Source of the DNA: Pseudomonas psychrophila HA-4
GTDB lineage: Bacteria > Pseudomonadota > Gammaproteobacteria > Pseudomonadales > Pseudomonadaceae
Assembly (NCBI RefSeq): GCF_000282975.1
Contig: NZ_ALJC01000075.1
Location: 248,001-312,000, forward strand
DNA: 64,000 bases
Direction: 5' to 3'
Part shown: positions 8,651-19,263 of the stretch, in pieces
Position numbering within the stretch: the first letter of the stretch is position 1
How the letters are laid out: the number at the start of each line of letters is the position of its first letter
Position numbers and translations under genes: made by a program
The notes under the pieces: model-generated
Database searches by the model: none
Told to the model about the DNA's origin: nothing
Seen by the model: only the letters and a program-made list of their open reading frames with translations

Positions 8651-9682
8651 TTGAAACCCTACCCTATCCAGTGCGTGTCGATCGTCATTCCGGTCTACAA
8701 CGAAGAACAGAGCCTGCCCGAGTTGTTACGGCGCACTGAGGCTGCCTGTGCACAGCTAACCCAACCTTATGAAATCGTACTGGTCGATGACGGCAGCCGG
8801 GATCAATCGGCGCAAATCCTCCAAGACGCGGCTGAACGTGAAGGCAGTTCTGTTGTCGCGGTGATCCTTAACCGCAACTACGGGCAACATGCCGCAATTA
8901 TGGCTGGCTTCGAAAACTCCAAGGGCGATGTCGTGATCACCCTAGATGCCGACTTGCAGAACCCGCCGGAAGAAATCCCGCGCCTGGTCGCTCAGGCGGC
9001 ACTGGGCTATGACGTCGTCGGCACCGTGCGCAATAACCGTCAAGACTCCGCCTGGCGCCGCTGGCCGTCACGCCTGATCAACCTTGCGGTGCAACGCTCC
9101 ACCGGTGTTGCTATGAGCGACTATGGCTGCATGTTGCGCGCTTATCGCCGTTCGATTGTCGACGCGATGCTGGCGTGCCGTGAACGCAGCACCTTTATCC
9201 CGATTCTCGCCAACAGTTTTGCTCGTCACACCACCGAAGTGCTGGTGCAGCATGCTGAGCGCGAACACGGCGATTCGAAATACAGCCCGATGCGCCTGAT
9301 CAACCTGATGTTTGATTTGATCACGTGCATGACCACCACCCCCCTGCGCCTGCTGAGCATCATCGGTTTTAGCATGGCATTACTGGGCGGTGTGTTTGCC
9401 ATTATGTTGATTTTCCTGCGCCTGATCTTTGGCGCTACTTGGGCTGGCGACGGTACATTTGTGCTGTTTGCGGTGCTGTTTGTTTTCACCGGCGGCCAAT
9501 TTATCGGCATGGGCCTGCTAGGCGAATACCTAGGACGCATGTACAGCGATGTGCGCGCACGCCCACGCTTCTTTATCGAAAAGATCGTGCGCGCCGAACC
9601 GGCCACTGTTTGCGTTACAACCAGTAACTCGTCTTCTACTTGCAACTCGTCCTCTTCTACTTCGACACAGGTCCAATCATGA
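8651..9682 (+). CDS. arnC: ArnC, undecaprenyl-phosphate Ara4FN transferase
   Basis: Family 2 glycosyltransferase at the inner membrane that moves 4-deoxy-4-formamido-L-arabinose from UDP to undecaprenyl phosphate in the lipid A modification pathway. The 343-residue product has the GT2 start [13 protein letters not shown], the DDGS motif and DADLQNP, then two C-terminal membrane segments at about 225-290. I place the start at TTG 8651 because family members begin MKPYPI and GGAA lies 8 bases upstream; an in-frame GTG at 8621 is the alternative. The C-terminal end is unusually rich in Ser, Thr and Cys. It overlaps arnA by ATGA. arnB, which normally precedes it, is absent. Confidence 0.93.
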   Translation: MKPYPIQCVSIVIPVYNEEQSLPELLRRTEAACAQLTQPYEIVLVDDGSRDQSAQILQDAAEREGSSVVAVILNRNYGQHAAIMAGFENSKGDVVITLDADLQNPPEEIPRLVAQAALGYDVVGTVRNNRQDSAWRRWPSRLINLAVQRSTGVAMSDYGCMLRAYRRSIVDAMLACRERSTFIPILANSFARHTTEVLVQHAEREHGDSKYSPMRLINLMFDLITCMTTTPLRLLSIIGFSMALLGGVFAIMLIFLRLIFGATWAGDGTFVLFAVLFVFTGGQFIGMGLLGEYLGRMYSDVRARPRFFIEKIVRAEPATVCVTTSNSSSTCNSSSSTSTQVQS

Positions 9683-11670
9683 GTTTGAAAGCCGTTGTTT
9701 TCGCCTATCACGATATTGGCTGCACAGGCATCGAAGCCCTGCTCAATGCAGGCTATGAAATCGCTGCTGTGTTCACCCATGCGGACGATCCCAAAGAAAA
9801 TAACTTTTACGGCTCTGTGGCCCAACTGTGCGCCCGTAAAGGCATTCCGGTGCACGCGCCGGAAGACGCTAACCACCCACTGTGGATCGAGCGCATTCGC
9901 AAGCTGAATGCCGATTACATCTTCTCGTTCTACTACCGCAACCTGTTGGGCGAAGAACTGCTGAACAGCGTCAGCAAAGGCGCGTTCAACCTGCACGGTT
10001 CCCTGCTGCCACGCTACCGTGGTCGCGCGCCAGCCAACTGGGTGTTGGTCAACGGCGAAACCGAAACCGGCGTTACCCTGCACCGCATGGTCAAACGCGC
10101 CGATGCCGGTGACATTGTTGCCCAGGAACGCATCAGCATTGAGCGCAGCGACACCGCGCTGAGCCTGCACGCCAAACTGCGTGAAACCGCTGCAAAACTG
10201 CTGGCAGAAACCTTGCCGGTGCTGCCGGAAGGCAAGCTCAAAGAAACCCCGCAAGACGAATCCAAGGCAACTTACTTTGGTCGTCGCACTGCAGCTGATG
10301 GCTTACTGCAGTGGAATCGCCCGGCTGAAGAACTGTTCAACCTGGTCCGCGCTGTTACCCAACCGTACCCAGGTGCTTTCTGCGCCGTTGGCGAGCACAA
10401 GCTGATTGTTTGGGCCAGCGAAGTGGTTGCCGGCAACGAAGGTCAGGCACCGGGCAACGTGATCAGCTGCGACCCGCTGCGTATCGCTTGCGGCAAAGAC
10501 TCGCTGGTGATCACCGCTGGTCAGCGCAACGACAACGGCCTGTACCTGAGCGGCCCGCAACTGGCCCGCGAACTGGGTCTGGTTGACGGCTCGCGTCTGC
10601 GTGGCAGCGAATCCGGCCGTCCGGCCCGTCGCACCCGCGTTCTGATCTTGGGCGTTAACGGCTTTATCGGTAACCACCTCTCGGAGCGTCTGCTGCAAGA
10701 CGACCGTTACGAAGTGTACGGCCTGGACATCGGCTCCGACGCGATTGACCGCCTGCGCAGCCACCCGAACTTCCACTTTGTGGAAGGCGACATCAGCATC
10801 CACACCGAGTGGATCGAGTACCACATCAAGAAGTGTGACGTGATCCTGCCGTTGGTAGCCATCGCCACGCCGATCGAATACACCCGTAACCCGCTGCGCG
10901 TATTCGAACTGGACTTCGAAGAGAACCTCAAGCTGGTTCGCTACTGCGTCAAGTACAACAAGCGCGTGATCTTCCCGTCTACGTCCGAAGTCTATGGCAT
11001 GTGCCAGGACCAGAACTTCGACGAAGACACCTCCAACCTGATTGTTGGCCCGATCAACAAGCAGCGTTGGATCTACTCCGTGTCCAAGCAACTGCTGGAC
11101 CGCGTGATCTGGGCTTACGGCACCAAAGGCCTGAAGTTCACCCTGTTCCGTCCGTTCAACTGGATGGGCCCGCGTTTGGACCGTCTGGACTCAGCTCGTG
11201 TTGGCAGCTCGCGCGCCATCACTCAACTGATCCTGCACCTCGTGGAAGGTACCCCGATCCGTCTGGTTGACGGTGGTGCACAGAAGCGCTGCTTCACTGA
11301 CGTGGCTGACGGCATCGAAGCCCTGGCACGCATCATTGAAAACAAAGACGGCAAGTGTGACGGCCAGATCATCAACATCGGCAACCCAGAAAACGAAGCC
11401 AGCATTCGTGAACTGGGCGTAGAGTTGCTTCGCCAGTTCGAAGCGCACCCGCTGCGTGACAACTTCCCGCCGTTTGCTGGTTTCCGCGATGTTGAAAGCC
11501 AGTCGTTCTACGGCACTGGCTATCAAGACGTAAGCCACCGCAAGCCAAGCGTGGAAAACGCCCGTCGCCTGATCGACTGGACGCCGACCACCGAGCTGAG
11601 CGAAACCATTGGCAAGACTCTGGATTTCTTCCTGCGTGAAGCCATGGTTGAAATCGCGGAAAAACGCTGA
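9679..11670 (+). CDS. arnA: ArnA, bifunctional UDP-GlcA decarboxylase / UDP-Ara4N formyltransferase
   Basis: Cytosolic two-domain enzyme of the Ara4N pathway. The C-terminal half oxidatively decarboxylates UDP-glucuronate to UDP-Ara4O; the N-terminal half formylates UDP-Ara4N. At 663 residues it has the standard length. The formyltransferase triad is visible as Asn104, His106 (NLHGSLLP) and Asp142. The short-chain dehydrogenase domain begins near residue 318 with GVNGFIG and has the YSVSK catalytic motif near 465. The frame is open 39 bases upstream, but [12 protein letters not shown] at 9679 is the family N-terminus and overlaps the arnC stop as ATGA. Its UDP-Ara4O product needs the aminotransferase ArnB, which is not encoded in this window. 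Confidence 0.96.
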   Translation: MSLKAVVFAYHDIGCTGIEALLNAGYEIAAVFTHADDPKENNFYGSVAQLCARKGIPVHAPEDANHPLWIERIRKLNADYIFSFYYRNLLGEELLNSVSKGAFNLHGSLLPRYRGRAPANWVLVNGETETGVTLHRMVKRADAGDIVAQERISIERSDTALSLHAKLRETAAKLLAETLPVLPEGKLKETPQDESKATYFGRRTAADGLLQWNRPAEELFNLVRAVTQPYPGAFCAVGEHKLIVWASEVVAGNEGQAPGNVISCDPLRIACGKDSLVITAGQRNDNGLYLSGPQLARELGLVDGSRLRGSESGRPARRTRVLILGVNGFIGNHLSERLLQDDRYEVYGLDIGSDAIDRLRSHPNFHFVEGDISIHTEWIEYHIKKCDVILPLVAIATPIEYTRNPLRVFELDFEENLKLVRYCVKYNKRVIFPSTSEVYGMCQDQNFDEDTSNLIVGPINKQRWIYSVSKQLLDRVIWAYGTKGLKFTLFRPFNWMGPRLDRLDSARVGSSRAITQLILHLVEGTPIRLVDGGAQKRCFTDVADGIEALARIIENKDGKCDGQIINIGNPENEASIRELGVELLRQFEAHPLRDNFPPFAGFRDVESQSFYGTGYQDVSHRKPSVENARRLIDWTPTTELSETIGKTLDFFLREAMVEIAEKR

Positions 11671-12554
11671 TGCAGGCTGGACTACGCATTGATGTCGATA
11701 CCTATCGTGGAACCCGCGAGGGGGTTCCACGGTTGCTCGAACTGCTCGATGAGGCAGGCGTTAAAGCCACGTTCTTTTTCAGCGTGGGGCCGGACAACAT
11801 GGGCCGCCATTTATGGCGGCTGATCAAGCCCCAGTTTTTCTGGAAAATGATGCGCTCCAAGGCTGCCAGCCTCTACGGCTGGGACATTTTGCTGGCCGGC
11901 ACCGCCTGGCCAGGCAAACCGATCGGCAAGGATCTGGGGCACTTGATGCGTCAGACTCTGGCCGCGGGTCACGAAGTTGGCTTGCACGCCTGGGATCACC
12001 ATGGCTGGCAAGCCAACACCGGGCGCTGGAGCGAGGCACAACTGATCGAGCAGATTCGTTTAGGTGTTGACACGCTGAGCGATATTACCGGGCAGGCGGT
12101 CGAGTGTTCGGCCTCTGCCGGTTGGCGCGCAGATGAACGCGTAGTCCAGGCCAAAGAAACTTTTGGCTTTCGTTACAACAGTGATTGCCGCGGGCACAGT
12201 CTGTTTCGGCCAAGGTTGGCCGACGGCAGACTGGGCGCGCCGCAAATCCCTGTGGACTTACCCACATTCGATGAAGTAGTCGGGCCAGAGCTAAGCGCTG
12301 CCGACTTCAATTCATACATTCTTGATCGCTTCAGCCCACAAAAGCTGAACGCGTACACCATTCATGCAGAAGTAGAAGGGATTCTAATGGCTAATGACTT
12401 CCGTCAATTGCTGACGCAGGCCCGTGCCCGCGACATCCACTTTCAGCCCCTGCGGGACTTGCTCCCGAACGACCTTGACAGCGTGCCCGCTGGCCAATTG
12501 AGCCGTGGCGTGCTGGACGGCCGTGAAGGCTGGCTGGGAGTGCAACAGCCATGA
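11670..12554 (+). CDS. arnD: ArnD, undecaprenyl-phosphate-Ara4FN deformylase
   Basis: Polysaccharide-deacetylase-family (NodB-type) enzyme that removes the formyl group from undecaprenyl-phosphate-Ara4FN, committing the sugar to transfer. The 294-residue protein has the metal-site region RIDVDTYRG near residue 6, FFFSVGPDN near 37, and the HxWDHH segment ([11 protein letters not shown]) near 106. Its start codon shares a base with the arnA stop, and it overlaps arnT by 4 bases. Confidence 0.94.
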   Translation: MQAGLRIDVDTYRGTREGVPRLLELLDEAGVKATFFFSVGPDNMGRHLWRLIKPQFFWKMMRSKAASLYGWDILLAGTAWPGKPIGKDLGHLMRQTLAAGHEVGLHAWDHHGWQANTGRWSEAQLIEQIRLGVDTLSDITGQAVECSASAGWRADERVVQAKETFGFRYNSDCRGHSLFRPRLADGRLGAPQIPVDLPTFDEVVGPELSAADFNSYILDRFSPQKLNAYTIHAEVEGILMANDFRQLLTQARARDIHFQPLRDLLPNDLDSVPAGQLSRGVLDGREGWLGVQQP

Positions 12555-14200
12555 CTCAACGCTGGATGATTCCGCTGCTGGTTTTGGCCTTTATTGCGTT
12601 TTACCTGTTACCTCTGGGTACCCACGGCCTGTGGATCCCGGACGAAGCGCGTTATGCGCAAATTGGCCAGCAAATCCTGGTCGATGGTAACTGGGTCACC
12701 CCGCACTTCATGGACATACGCTACTTCGAGAAGCCGATTGCCGGTTACTGGATGATCGCTATCGGCCAGGCCATTTTTGGTGAAAACCTGTTTGGCGTGC
12801 GGATTGCCTCGGCGATTGCCACAGGCCTGAGCGTGTTGCTGGCCTACATGGTCGCCCGCCGCCTGTGGAATGACCCGCGCAAGAGCTTCGCCTGCGCGCT
12901 GGTGTACATGACCTTCGGCCTCATTGCAGGCCAAGCCGGTTACTCCAACCTCGACCCGCAGTTCACCCTGTGGGTCAACCTGAGCTTGGTTGCACTGTGG
13001 TTTGCGGTCGACACCCAGGACTCACGCCAGCGTCTGTTCAGTTGGGCTTTGTTGGGCTTTGCCTGCGGCATGGGCTTTATGACCAAGGGCTTTTTGGCCC
13101 TGTTGCTGCCCGTGCTGATCGCCCTGCCCTACATGATCTGGCAAAAGCGTTTCTTGGAACTGGTCAAATACGGTCTGCTCGCCATGCTGGTTGCGGCCGT
13201 CGTGTCATTGCCCTGGGTACTGGCGGTACACGCACAAGAACCGGACTACTGGCGTTTCTTTTTCTGGCACGAGCACATCCGTCGCTTTGCCGGTGAAGAT
13301 GCCCAGCACGGTCGCCCATGGTGGTTCTACCTGCCGCTGATGGTGGTTTCCAGTTTGCCGTGGGCAGCCCTGTTGCCTGCCACGCTCAAAGATGCCTGGA
13401 GCCAGAAGCGTCAGACCGGCGTGATCTTTGTGCTGATGTGGATGTTGCTGCCACTGGCCTTGTTCAGCCTGAGCAAGGGCAAACTGCCGACCTATATCAT
13501 GCCGTGCATGCTGCCGTTGGCCCTGTTGCTGGGCCACGCGCTGATGGACCGCGTTGATCAAGCAAAAACCCTGTCGCTGCGCCTCAACGGCCTGGTCAAC
13601 CTGCTGATTGGCGCCGTGGCGTTGCTAGCTCTGATCTTCTTCCAGATCAAAAAGCCGTTCTACGACAACGAACCGCTGCACATGGGTTTACTGGTCGTGG
13701 TCTTGCTGACCTGGATCGTCACTGGCTTGCTGGCCATGGTTCGTCCGCTGAAGATGTGGGCGGCGCCTGCCGTCGCCATGGGTGTTCTGGTACTGGTATT
13801 GCCAGCCAGCATGCCAAGCAGCGTGGTTCACAACAAAATGCCTGACCAGTTTGTGCTGCATCACCTCGATGCACTGCAACCTGCAACCGCGCTGTTGAGT
13901 AACGACCTAGGCGCAGCATCAGCTCTGTCTTGGCGCCTGCGTCGTCCTGATGTGACGTTGTACAACACCCAAGGCGAGGTCAAATACGGCCTGACCTATG
14001 ACGATGCCAAAGGCAAAAGCATTGGTCTGGAAGACGTTCAGCAATGGCTTGCCGACGCACGCCTTAAAGGCCCGGTAGGTGTTGTGATGCGGGTCAAGGA
14101 CAGCGATGAAAGCCATGAAATGGACATGCTGCCCAAAGATGCCCAGCGTTTTGACGAAGGCAATATGGTGATTTTGGTTTACCCGCAGACCGCTCCATGA
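12551..14200 (+). CDS. arnT: ArnT, lipid A Ara4N transferase (GT83)
   Basis: Integral inner-membrane glycosyltransferase that moves Ara4N from undecaprenyl phosphate to lipid A phosphates on the periplasmic side, reducing binding of polymyxin and cationic peptides. The 549-residue protein has about a dozen hydrophobic segments and a C-terminal periplasmic domain. The acidic catalytic loop after the first membrane segment reads [15 protein letters not shown], as in characterised ArnT. It overlaps both neighbours by ATGA. Length and composition are normal. Confidence 0.95.
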   Translation: MTQRWMIPLLVLAFIAFYLLPLGTHGLWIPDEARYAQIGQQILVDGNWVTPHFMDIRYFEKPIAGYWMIAIGQAIFGENLFGVRIASAIATGLSVLLAYMVARRLWNDPRKSFACALVYMTFGLIAGQAGYSNLDPQFTLWVNLSLVALWFAVDTQDSRQRLFSWALLGFACGMGFMTKGFLALLLPVLIALPYMIWQKRFLELVKYGLLAMLVAAVVSLPWVLAVHAQEPDYWRFFFWHEHIRRFAGEDAQHGRPWWFYLPLMVVSSLPWAALLPATLKDAWSQKRQTGVIFVLMWMLLPLALFSLSKGKLPTYIMPCMLPLALLLGHALMDRVDQAKTLSLRLNGLVNLLIGAVALLALIFFQIKKPFYDNEPLHMGLLVVVLLTWIVTGLLAMVRPLKMWAAPAVAMGVLVLVLPASMPSSVVHNKMPDQFVLHHLDALQPATALLSNDLGAASALSWRLRRPDVTLYNTQGEVKYGLTYDDAKGKSIGLEDVQQWLADARLKGPVGVVMRVKDSDESHEMDMLPKDAQRFDEGNMVILVYPQTAP

Positions 14201-14541
14201 CCTTAGCCCTGTTGCTGATGGCGTGCATGCTGACGTGCGCGGGGCAAGTGGCTCAGAAGTTCGCAGTCGAAAGCTGGCGCGGGCCGCAATCGGGCATCGC
14301 ACACAAGCTGCGATCCCCTTGGCTGTGGTTGGCCCTGCTGTGTCTGGGCCTCGGTTTGCTGGTGTGGTTGCTGGTGTTGCAACGCCTTGAAGTGGGCATC
14401 GCTTACCCGATGCTCAGCCTCAACTTTGTTCTGATCACCTTGGTTGCACGTTACGTGTTTAAAGAAACCATCGACCTGCGTCACTGGGTGGGTGTAGGCC
14501 TGGTGATTGCCGGTGTGGTTCTGCTGGGGCAACACGCATGA
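14197..14541 (+). CDS. arnE: ArnE, undecaprenyl-phosphate-Ara4N flippase subunit
   Basis: Small multidrug-resistance-type (EamA-like) membrane protein that with ArnF is proposed to flip undecaprenyl-phosphate-Ara4N across the inner membrane. It has 114 residues with four hydrophobic segments and ends GVVLLGQHA. The position between arnT and arnF, with ATGA overlaps on both sides, makes the assignment firm. Confidence 0.93.
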   Translation: MTLALLLMACMLTCAGQVAQKFAVESWRGPQSGIAHKLRSPWLWLALLCLGLGLLVWLLVLQRLEVGIAYPMLSLNFVLITLVARYVFKETIDLRHWVGVGLVIAGVVLLGQHA

Positions 14542-14945
14542 ACCTGCGCCGCGGATTTACCTTTGCTTGTGGCAGCGTTTTACTGGTCAGCGGTGCTCAA
14601 TTGGGCATGCGCTGGAGCATGACCCGCCTACCGGAGCCCGCCCAATGGCTGAACGCAATCAGCCAGGGGGACGTTTCATTGTCAGCGCTGGGCGTGGTAT
14701 TTGCCGCGATCCTGGCTTACGCGCTGTCGATGCTGTGTTGGTTATTGGCCTTGCGTGACCTGCCATTGGGTCGGGCCTACTCTCTGCTCAGCATCAGCTA
14801 CGCTCTGGTCTACCTGCTGGCCGCCAGCCTGCCGGTATTCCAAGAGAGCTTCACCCTTTCAAAAACCCTTGGGGTGACATTGGTCATTCTAGGGGTGCTG
14901 ACGATCAACTCTCGACGTACCCCAGGTTCCAGGAACAGCGCATGA
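14538..14945 (+). CDS. arnF: ArnF, undecaprenyl-phosphate-Ara4N flippase subunit
   Basis: Second subunit of the proposed flippase. The 135-residue protein has four hydrophobic segments; the segment [17 protein letters not shown] near residue 70-90 is typical of this family. It overlaps arnE and ugd by 4 bases each. Confidence 0.92.
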   Translation: MNLRRGFTFACGSVLLVSGAQLGMRWSMTRLPEPAQWLNAISQGDVSLSALGVVFAAILAYALSMLCWLLALRDLPLGRAYSLLSISYALVYLLAASLPVFQESFTLSKTLGVTLVILGVLTINSRRTPGSRNSA

Positions 14946-16306
14946 AAATCAGTGTATTTGGTAGTGGTTATGTAGGCCTGGTGCAGGCAACCGTATTGGC
15001 GGAAGTCGGCCACGACGTGATTTGCATGGACATTGATCAGAAAAAGGTCGAGCTGTTACAGCAAGGTCACGTCAGCATTTTTGAACCGGGCCTTTCAAGC
15101 CTGGTTCGTGAAAACCTCGAAAGCAAGCGCCTGCGCTTCACCAGCGATGAAAAACTCGCCGTTGAACACGGCCAAGTGCTGTTTATCGCTGTTGGCACTC
15201 CGCCGAGCGAAGACGGCTCGGCAGACCTCAAGGCTGTGTTCTCCGTGGGTGACGCAGTCGCTCGCCACCGTGAAGAACCGGTGATTCTGGTTGAGAAGTC
15301 CACTGTGCCGGTTGGCACGGGTGACGCGCTGACCGCACACATCAACAACACCCTGAGCAAGGCCGGCCGCTCGTTGCAGTTTGACGTGGTGTCTAACCCC
15401 GAATTCCTCAAGGAAGGTTCGGCGGTGAGTGATTGCCGTCGCCCGGACCGCATCATCATTGGCTGCGAGCGCGATGAAGTACGCGACGTGATGCGCGACC
15501 TGTATGCCCCGTTCAACCGCAACCATGACCGCATCATCAACATGGACCTGCGCAGCGCTGAGCTGACCAAGTACGCGGCCAACTGCATGTTGGCGACCAA
15601 AATCAGCTTTATCAACCAGATCGCCGAGCTGGCCGAGCACTTGGGCGCCGACATTGAGTCGGTGCGTTTGGGTATCGGTGCCGACACGCGTATTGGTTAC
15701 CACTTCATCTACCCTGGCTGCGGCTATGGTGGTTCGTGCTTCCCTAAAGACATGCGTGCACTGATCCACAGCGCCCAGCAAGTCAATTGCTCGAGCGATT
15801 TGCTACAAGCCGTTGAAGCGATCAACGAACGCCAGAAACACAAACTGTTCGACCGCATCAATGCCTTTTTCAAAGGCGACCTCAAAGGCAAAACCTTCGC
15901 CCTCTGGGGCCTGGCCTTCAAACCCAATACTGACGACATGCGCGATGCCCCAAGCCGCGTATTGATGCAGGCGTTGTGGGATGCGGGCGCAGACGTGCGG
16001 GCCTTTGACCCTGAAGCCATGCAAGAAACCCAGCGTTTGTACGGTGACGAGCCGCGCCTGAGCCTGATGGGCACCCCAGAATCGACGCTCAACGGCGCAG
16101 ATGCCTTGATCGTCTGCACGGAATGGCAACAGTTCAAGGCGCCAGACTTCGACCTGATCCAGCAGCGCCTCAAAACCCCTGTGATTTTTGATGGCCGAAA
16201 CCTGTATGACGCTGAGCGCCTGACCCGTGCAGGTTTGCAGTACTTCCCGATGGGGCGCGGTGAGTCTTGCAACTTACCGGTATCGCAAGGCGCAACGGCC
16301 GTTTAA
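14942..16306 (+). CDS. ugd: UDP-glucose 6-dehydrogenase supplying UDP-glucuronate to Arn
   Basis: Cytosolic NAD-dependent dehydrogenase that oxidises UDP-glucose to UDP-glucuronate, the substrate of ArnA. The 454-residue protein has the N-terminal Rossmann motif GSGYVG near residue 8 and the catalytic cysteine at 266 in [12 protein letters not shown]. It is the last gene of the overlapping operon (called pmrE in P. aeruginosa) and is followed by a strong terminator. Confidence 0.95.
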   Translation: MKISVFGSGYVGLVQATVLAEVGHDVICMDIDQKKVELLQQGHVSIFEPGLSSLVRENLESKRLRFTSDEKLAVEHGQVLFIAVGTPPSEDGSADLKAVFSVGDAVARHREEPVILVEKSTVPVGTGDALTAHINNTLSKAGRSLQFDVVSNPEFLKEGSAVSDCRRPDRIIIGCERDEVRDVMRDLYAPFNRNHDRIINMDLRSAELTKYAANCMLATKISFINQIAELAEHLGADIESVRLGIGADTRIGYHFIYPGCGYGGSCFPKDMRALIHSAQQVNCSSDLLQAVEAINERQKHKLFDRINAFFKGDLKGKTFALWGLAFKPNTDDMRDAPSRVLMQALWDAGADVRAFDPEAMQETQRLYGDEPRLSLMGTPESTLNGADALIVCTEWQQFKAPDFDLIQQRLKTPVIFDGRNLYDAERLTRAGLQYFPMGRGESCNLPVSQGATAV

Positions 16307-16315
16307 CGGTTCACC

Positions 16316-16349
16316 AACGCCGCCATTGGCAACAATGGCGGCGTTTTTT
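16316..16349 (+). terminator. Rho-independent terminator of the arn-ugd operon
   Basis: A perfect 12-bp stem, AACGCCGCCATT (16316-16327) with AATGGCGGCGTT (16334-16345), closes a 6-base loop and runs into a T-tract, 10 bases after the ugd stop. Confidence 0.93.
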
Positions 16350-16374
16350 ATGGATGAAATTCGACTGTTTACTT

Positions 16375-16440
16375 TGTAGGGGCAAGCGTGCTCGCGATCT
16401 TTTTAAAGATCCGCACATCGCAAGCACGCTCCTTCTTACA
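16375..16440. repeat. REP-like inverted repeat of the GTAGGxGC type
   Basis: TGTAGGGGCAAGCGTGCTCG at the left and CAAGCACGCTCCTTCTTACA at the right are inverted copies with a few mismatches around an internal GATC-rich stem. This is the common intergenic REP-type element of fluorescent Pseudomonas. Confidence 0.75.
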
Positions 16441-16469
16441 CGCTCCCTATTGAGTCAAGGAAACTCGAC

Positions 16470-18077
16470 ATGCCGGCCTACCCTTCCCCTAGCGCTTTAA
16501 AAGCACTGCACCGACAGTCCCTGCTTCTCGGTGCACTGGCATTACTGCTGTTCATTCTGGGCGATATGCACCAGTCCGCGATTGGGTTTGACTCGCGCTT
16601 TGTGATGTTTGCCAAGGAAATGCTGCGCCACGGCCCCAGCTTTTTCCCGACCACCTACGGTCAGCCTTACGCCGACTACAACGCCACCTCTACCCTCTTC
16701 ACTTGGCTGCTGTCCTTGCCGTTTGGCGAGGTCAACAGCCTGACGGCGTGGCTGCCCACGGCATTTGCAAGCGCCGTGATCGTGACCCTGATCTATCGTC
16801 TGGTTGCCCCGCAGTCCACCACCTGGGCCTTGCTCAGTGTGGCGCTGTTGCTGTTAAGCATGACCTTCATCACTGAAACCCGTGCGGTGTCACTGGACCA
16901 AATGCTTGCGGCGGTCAGCCTCGGCGCGTTTTACCTGGCCTATGCCCACGATCACTTCAGTGCGCCACGCCGTCATTTCTGGCTACTGGTGTTGCTGGTA
17001 CTCGGCTTCGCCATCCGCGGACCCATCGGGCTGGTGATTCCGACCGGTATGCTTTGCAGCTATTACCTGCTCAGCGGTCAATGGCGCCGTATGTTCAGCG
17101 TTGGTGTGCAGGCGCTGGTCCTGCTGGTGCTGTGCATTGGCCTGTTGTTGTTGCTGGCTTGGCTCAGCGGCGGTGAGGCTTTTGTACAAGACGTGATTCG
17201 CATGCAGGTCACTGGCCGAATCGACGGCAGCGAAGGCGCCAGTGGCCCCTTTTATTACTTCACCAGTTCCATGGGCAACTACGCGCTGGCCTACCCGTTG
17301 GCCGTAGTGGTATTGGCGGCTGTGCTAATCGCTGGACGTAAACCGTCGAACACTGCCTTGCACTTGGTCAAATACTGCGCGGCCGCGGGCTTGATCGTGA
17401 TGATCGGCCTGTCGGTTCCACAGGCGAAAAAAGCCCGCTATTTACTGCCAATGCTGCCGATGGCCGCCATTATTGCTGCCTACCCGTTTGTGGGCATGCA
17501 AGGTCGAGTATTCGTAGCATTACGCGGCATGATTCAAGCCATTTTGCTGGCTTTGCCCGCGTTGCTAATTGCAGGCCTGATCGTCGCCAGCAAGCGCATC
17601 AGTGACGACTTGCCGGCCCTGACCTCAATCTATGTCGTGCTAGGTGTGCTGCAAGTGCTTGCGCTGGGTTTGCTGTTTAAGACCCATTGGCGTGCAACCG
17701 GCCTGGCCGCTTGTGCAGTGCTGGCCATGTGGAGCAGCTACATTCTGGTGATAGAACCGGCAGAGCGCAGCGCCTACGACACACGCGACTTCACCCTCAA
17801 CACCCTGCATCTGATCGATCAGGCCCCCGCGCCGCTGGTATTGCATGGCATGGGCAAAGACGCCAAGGCGATCAAGTTTATGGTCAACCTGGACCGCGAC
17901 TTGCTGCCCGTGTTTACCCAATCAGCAGCCGAACTGAGCGCGTTGCAGGCACCTTCCTGGATCGTAATGGACCGCAAGGACTACCAGGCACTGAAAGGCA
18001 CTGTGCTGGGTGACACTGTTCCAGCCTTAAGCGGACGCTTCGACAAGAACGATTACGTGCTGCTGCATTTGCCGTAA
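16470..18077 (+). CDS. ArnT-like membrane glycosyltransferase (GT39/PMT family)
   Basis: A 535-residue polytopic inner-membrane protein with about ten hydrophobic segments and a C-terminal periplasmic tail, resembling the dolichyl/undecaprenyl-phosphate-mannose and Ara4N transferase superfamily. The first periplasmic loop carries IGFDSRFVMFAKEML, the position at which ArnT has its acidic catalytic loop, though the usual DE pair is DS here. AAGGA lies 7 bases upstream of ATG 16470. It follows the arn terminator and a REP-like repeat, so it is probably a separate unit. Donor and acceptor are unknown; a role in lipid A or O-antigen glycosylation is a guess from position. Confidence 0.75.
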   Translation: MPAYPSPSALKALHRQSLLLGALALLLFILGDMHQSAIGFDSRFVMFAKEMLRHGPSFFPTTYGQPYADYNATSTLFTWLLSLPFGEVNSLTAWLPTAFASAVIVTLIYRLVAPQSTTWALLSVALLLLSMTFITETRAVSLDQMLAAVSLGAFYLAYAHDHFSAPRRHFWLLVLLVLGFAIRGPIGLVIPTGMLCSYYLLSGQWRRMFSVGVQALVLLVLCIGLLLLLAWLSGGEAFVQDVIRMQVTGRIDGSEGASGPFYYFTSSMGNYALAYPLAVVVLAAVLIAGRKPSNTALHLVKYCAAAGLIVMIGLSVPQAKKARYLLPMLPMAAIIAAYPFVGMQGRVFVALRGMIQAILLALPALLIAGLIVASKRISDDLPALTSIYVVLGVLQVLALGLLFKTHWRATGLAACAVLAMWSSYILVIEPAERSAYDTRDFTLNTLHLIDQAPAPLVLHGMGKDAKAIKFMVNLDRDLLPVFTQSAAELSALQAPSWIVMDRKDYQALKGTVLGDTVPALSGRFDKNDYVLLHLP

Positions 18078-18095
18078 CGATGTGTTGTGTGAACG

Positions 18096-18119
18096 GGCTG
18101 CTGATTCGCATCAGCAGCC
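18096..18119. terminator. Hairpin between convergent genes (possible bidirectional terminator)
   Basis: A perfect 10-bp stem, GGCTGCTGAT with ATCAGCAGCC, and a TCGC loop lie between the glycosyltransferase stop and the nitronate monooxygenase stop. No T-run follows on the plus strand, so efficiency is uncertain. Confidence 0.55.
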
Positions 18120-18135
18120 ACGTCGCTCAAAGCCG

Positions 18136-19221
18136 TTACTTAGCGATGGAACGTGCCGCGTAATCGTCCAGCAGTGTGCGGGTCAGTTCATAGGACGACA
18201 GCTCGGCTGTTCGTCCTGGACTGAGGGGAAACGCCTGCCCCGCCCACAGATTGATAAAATCTGCGGAACCTGCTGGCTCGGACTTAGCCTTGAGTGGTAG
18301 CAGAACTCCGCCTGCCAACGGAAAAGCTGGGGCTTGGGGGTTGATCGGGCCGAGTTCGCGCATGACCCGGTTCAGAATCCCGCGGGCTGGACGCCCAGTG
18401 AACAGGTTAGTCAGCGCCGTTTCACTGGCACTGGCTTCGCGCAGTGCCCGGTAATGTGGCTTGGATATTTTTGCCTGCGGGCAAAACAGGTACGCGGTGC
18501 CGATTTGCACAGCACTGGCACCCAAGGCAAACGCTGCGACAATCCCCCGCGCATCGGCAATGCCGCCTGCCGCAATCACTGGAACCGAGACCGCATCGAC
18601 GATTTGTGGCACCAAGGCAAACGTGCCGATCTGCGAGGTCAACTCGTTGCTTAGAAACATCGCCCGATGACCACCGGCTTCGTACCCCATGGCTACGATC
18701 GCGTCGCAGCCGTGTTGCTCGAGCCACTGTGCTTCTTCAACGGTGGTCGCTGAGCTGAGAATGATCGCCCCGCTGGCTTTGACCCGCGCCATCAGTTCAG
18801 GGGCAGGCAGAGAAAAGTGAAAACTGACCACTGGCGGGCGCAGTTCTTCGACCAGCGCACAGGTGGCCTCATCAAACGGCGCCCGGCTCGAAACCGGGGT
18901 CGGGGCATCGTAGTCGGCGCCCAATTCTTCGTAATAAGGTTTGAACAGCGACTTCCACTGCTGCACATGAGCTTCGTCGTATTCCGGGGACGCGTGACAG
19001 AAAAAATTCACATTGAACGGCTGATCGCTCTCAGCGCGAAAGGCCGCGATCTCTGCCCGAATTGCGTCGAGACTCAACGTGGCACACGCCAAAGACCCCA
19101 AACCGCCCGCTTTCGCGACTCCGATCATCACATCTGCCCCGGCGCCGAGCATGGGCGCTTGAATGATGGGGTTGGTGATGCCTACCAAGTCGATAAAGCG
19201 TGAGTCAGGCCATTGGGGCAT
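18136..19221 (-). CDS. Nitronate monooxygenase (2-nitropropane dioxygenase family)
   Basis: FMN-dependent TIM-barrel enzyme that oxidises alkyl nitronates such as propionate-3-nitronate, in the cytoplasm. The product (361 residues from the chosen start) has the N-terminal PIIQAPMLGAG, the SFHFSLP segment, GYEAGGHRA (the family's EAGGH motif) and AAGGIADARG for flavin phosphate binding. I prefer ATG 19221 (MPQWPDSR) with GAGAG upstream; an in-frame ATG at 19242 would add seven residues. It is convergent with the glycosyltransferase and 43 bases downstream of the L,D-transpeptidase stop on the same strand. Confidence 0.87.
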   Translation of the reverse strand: MPQWPDSRFIDLVGITNPIIQAPMLGAGADVMIGVAKAGGLGSLACATLSLDAIRAEIAAFRAESDQPFNVNFFCHASPEYDEAHVQQWKSLFKPYYEELGADYDAPTPVSSRAPFDEATCALVEELRPPVVSFHFSLPAPELMARVKASGAIILSSATTVEEAQWLEQHGCDAIVAMGYEAGGHRAMFLSNELTSQIGTFALVPQIVDAVSVPVIAAGGIADARGIVAAFALGASAVQIGTAYLFCPQAKISKPHYRALREASASETALTNLFTGRPARGILNRVMRELGPINPQAPAFPLAGGVLLPLKAKSEPAGSADFINLWAGQAFPLSPGRTAELSSYELTRTLLDDYAARSIAK

Positions 19222-19263
19222 GGGAGTGCTCTCTAGGATCATTCATAGGGAAATGGACACTAA

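Noticed and set aside
9226..10254. 342-codon minus-strand frame across arnC and arnA
   Set aside because: It spans the junction of two certain genes on the other strand, and its composition is that of a shadow frame.
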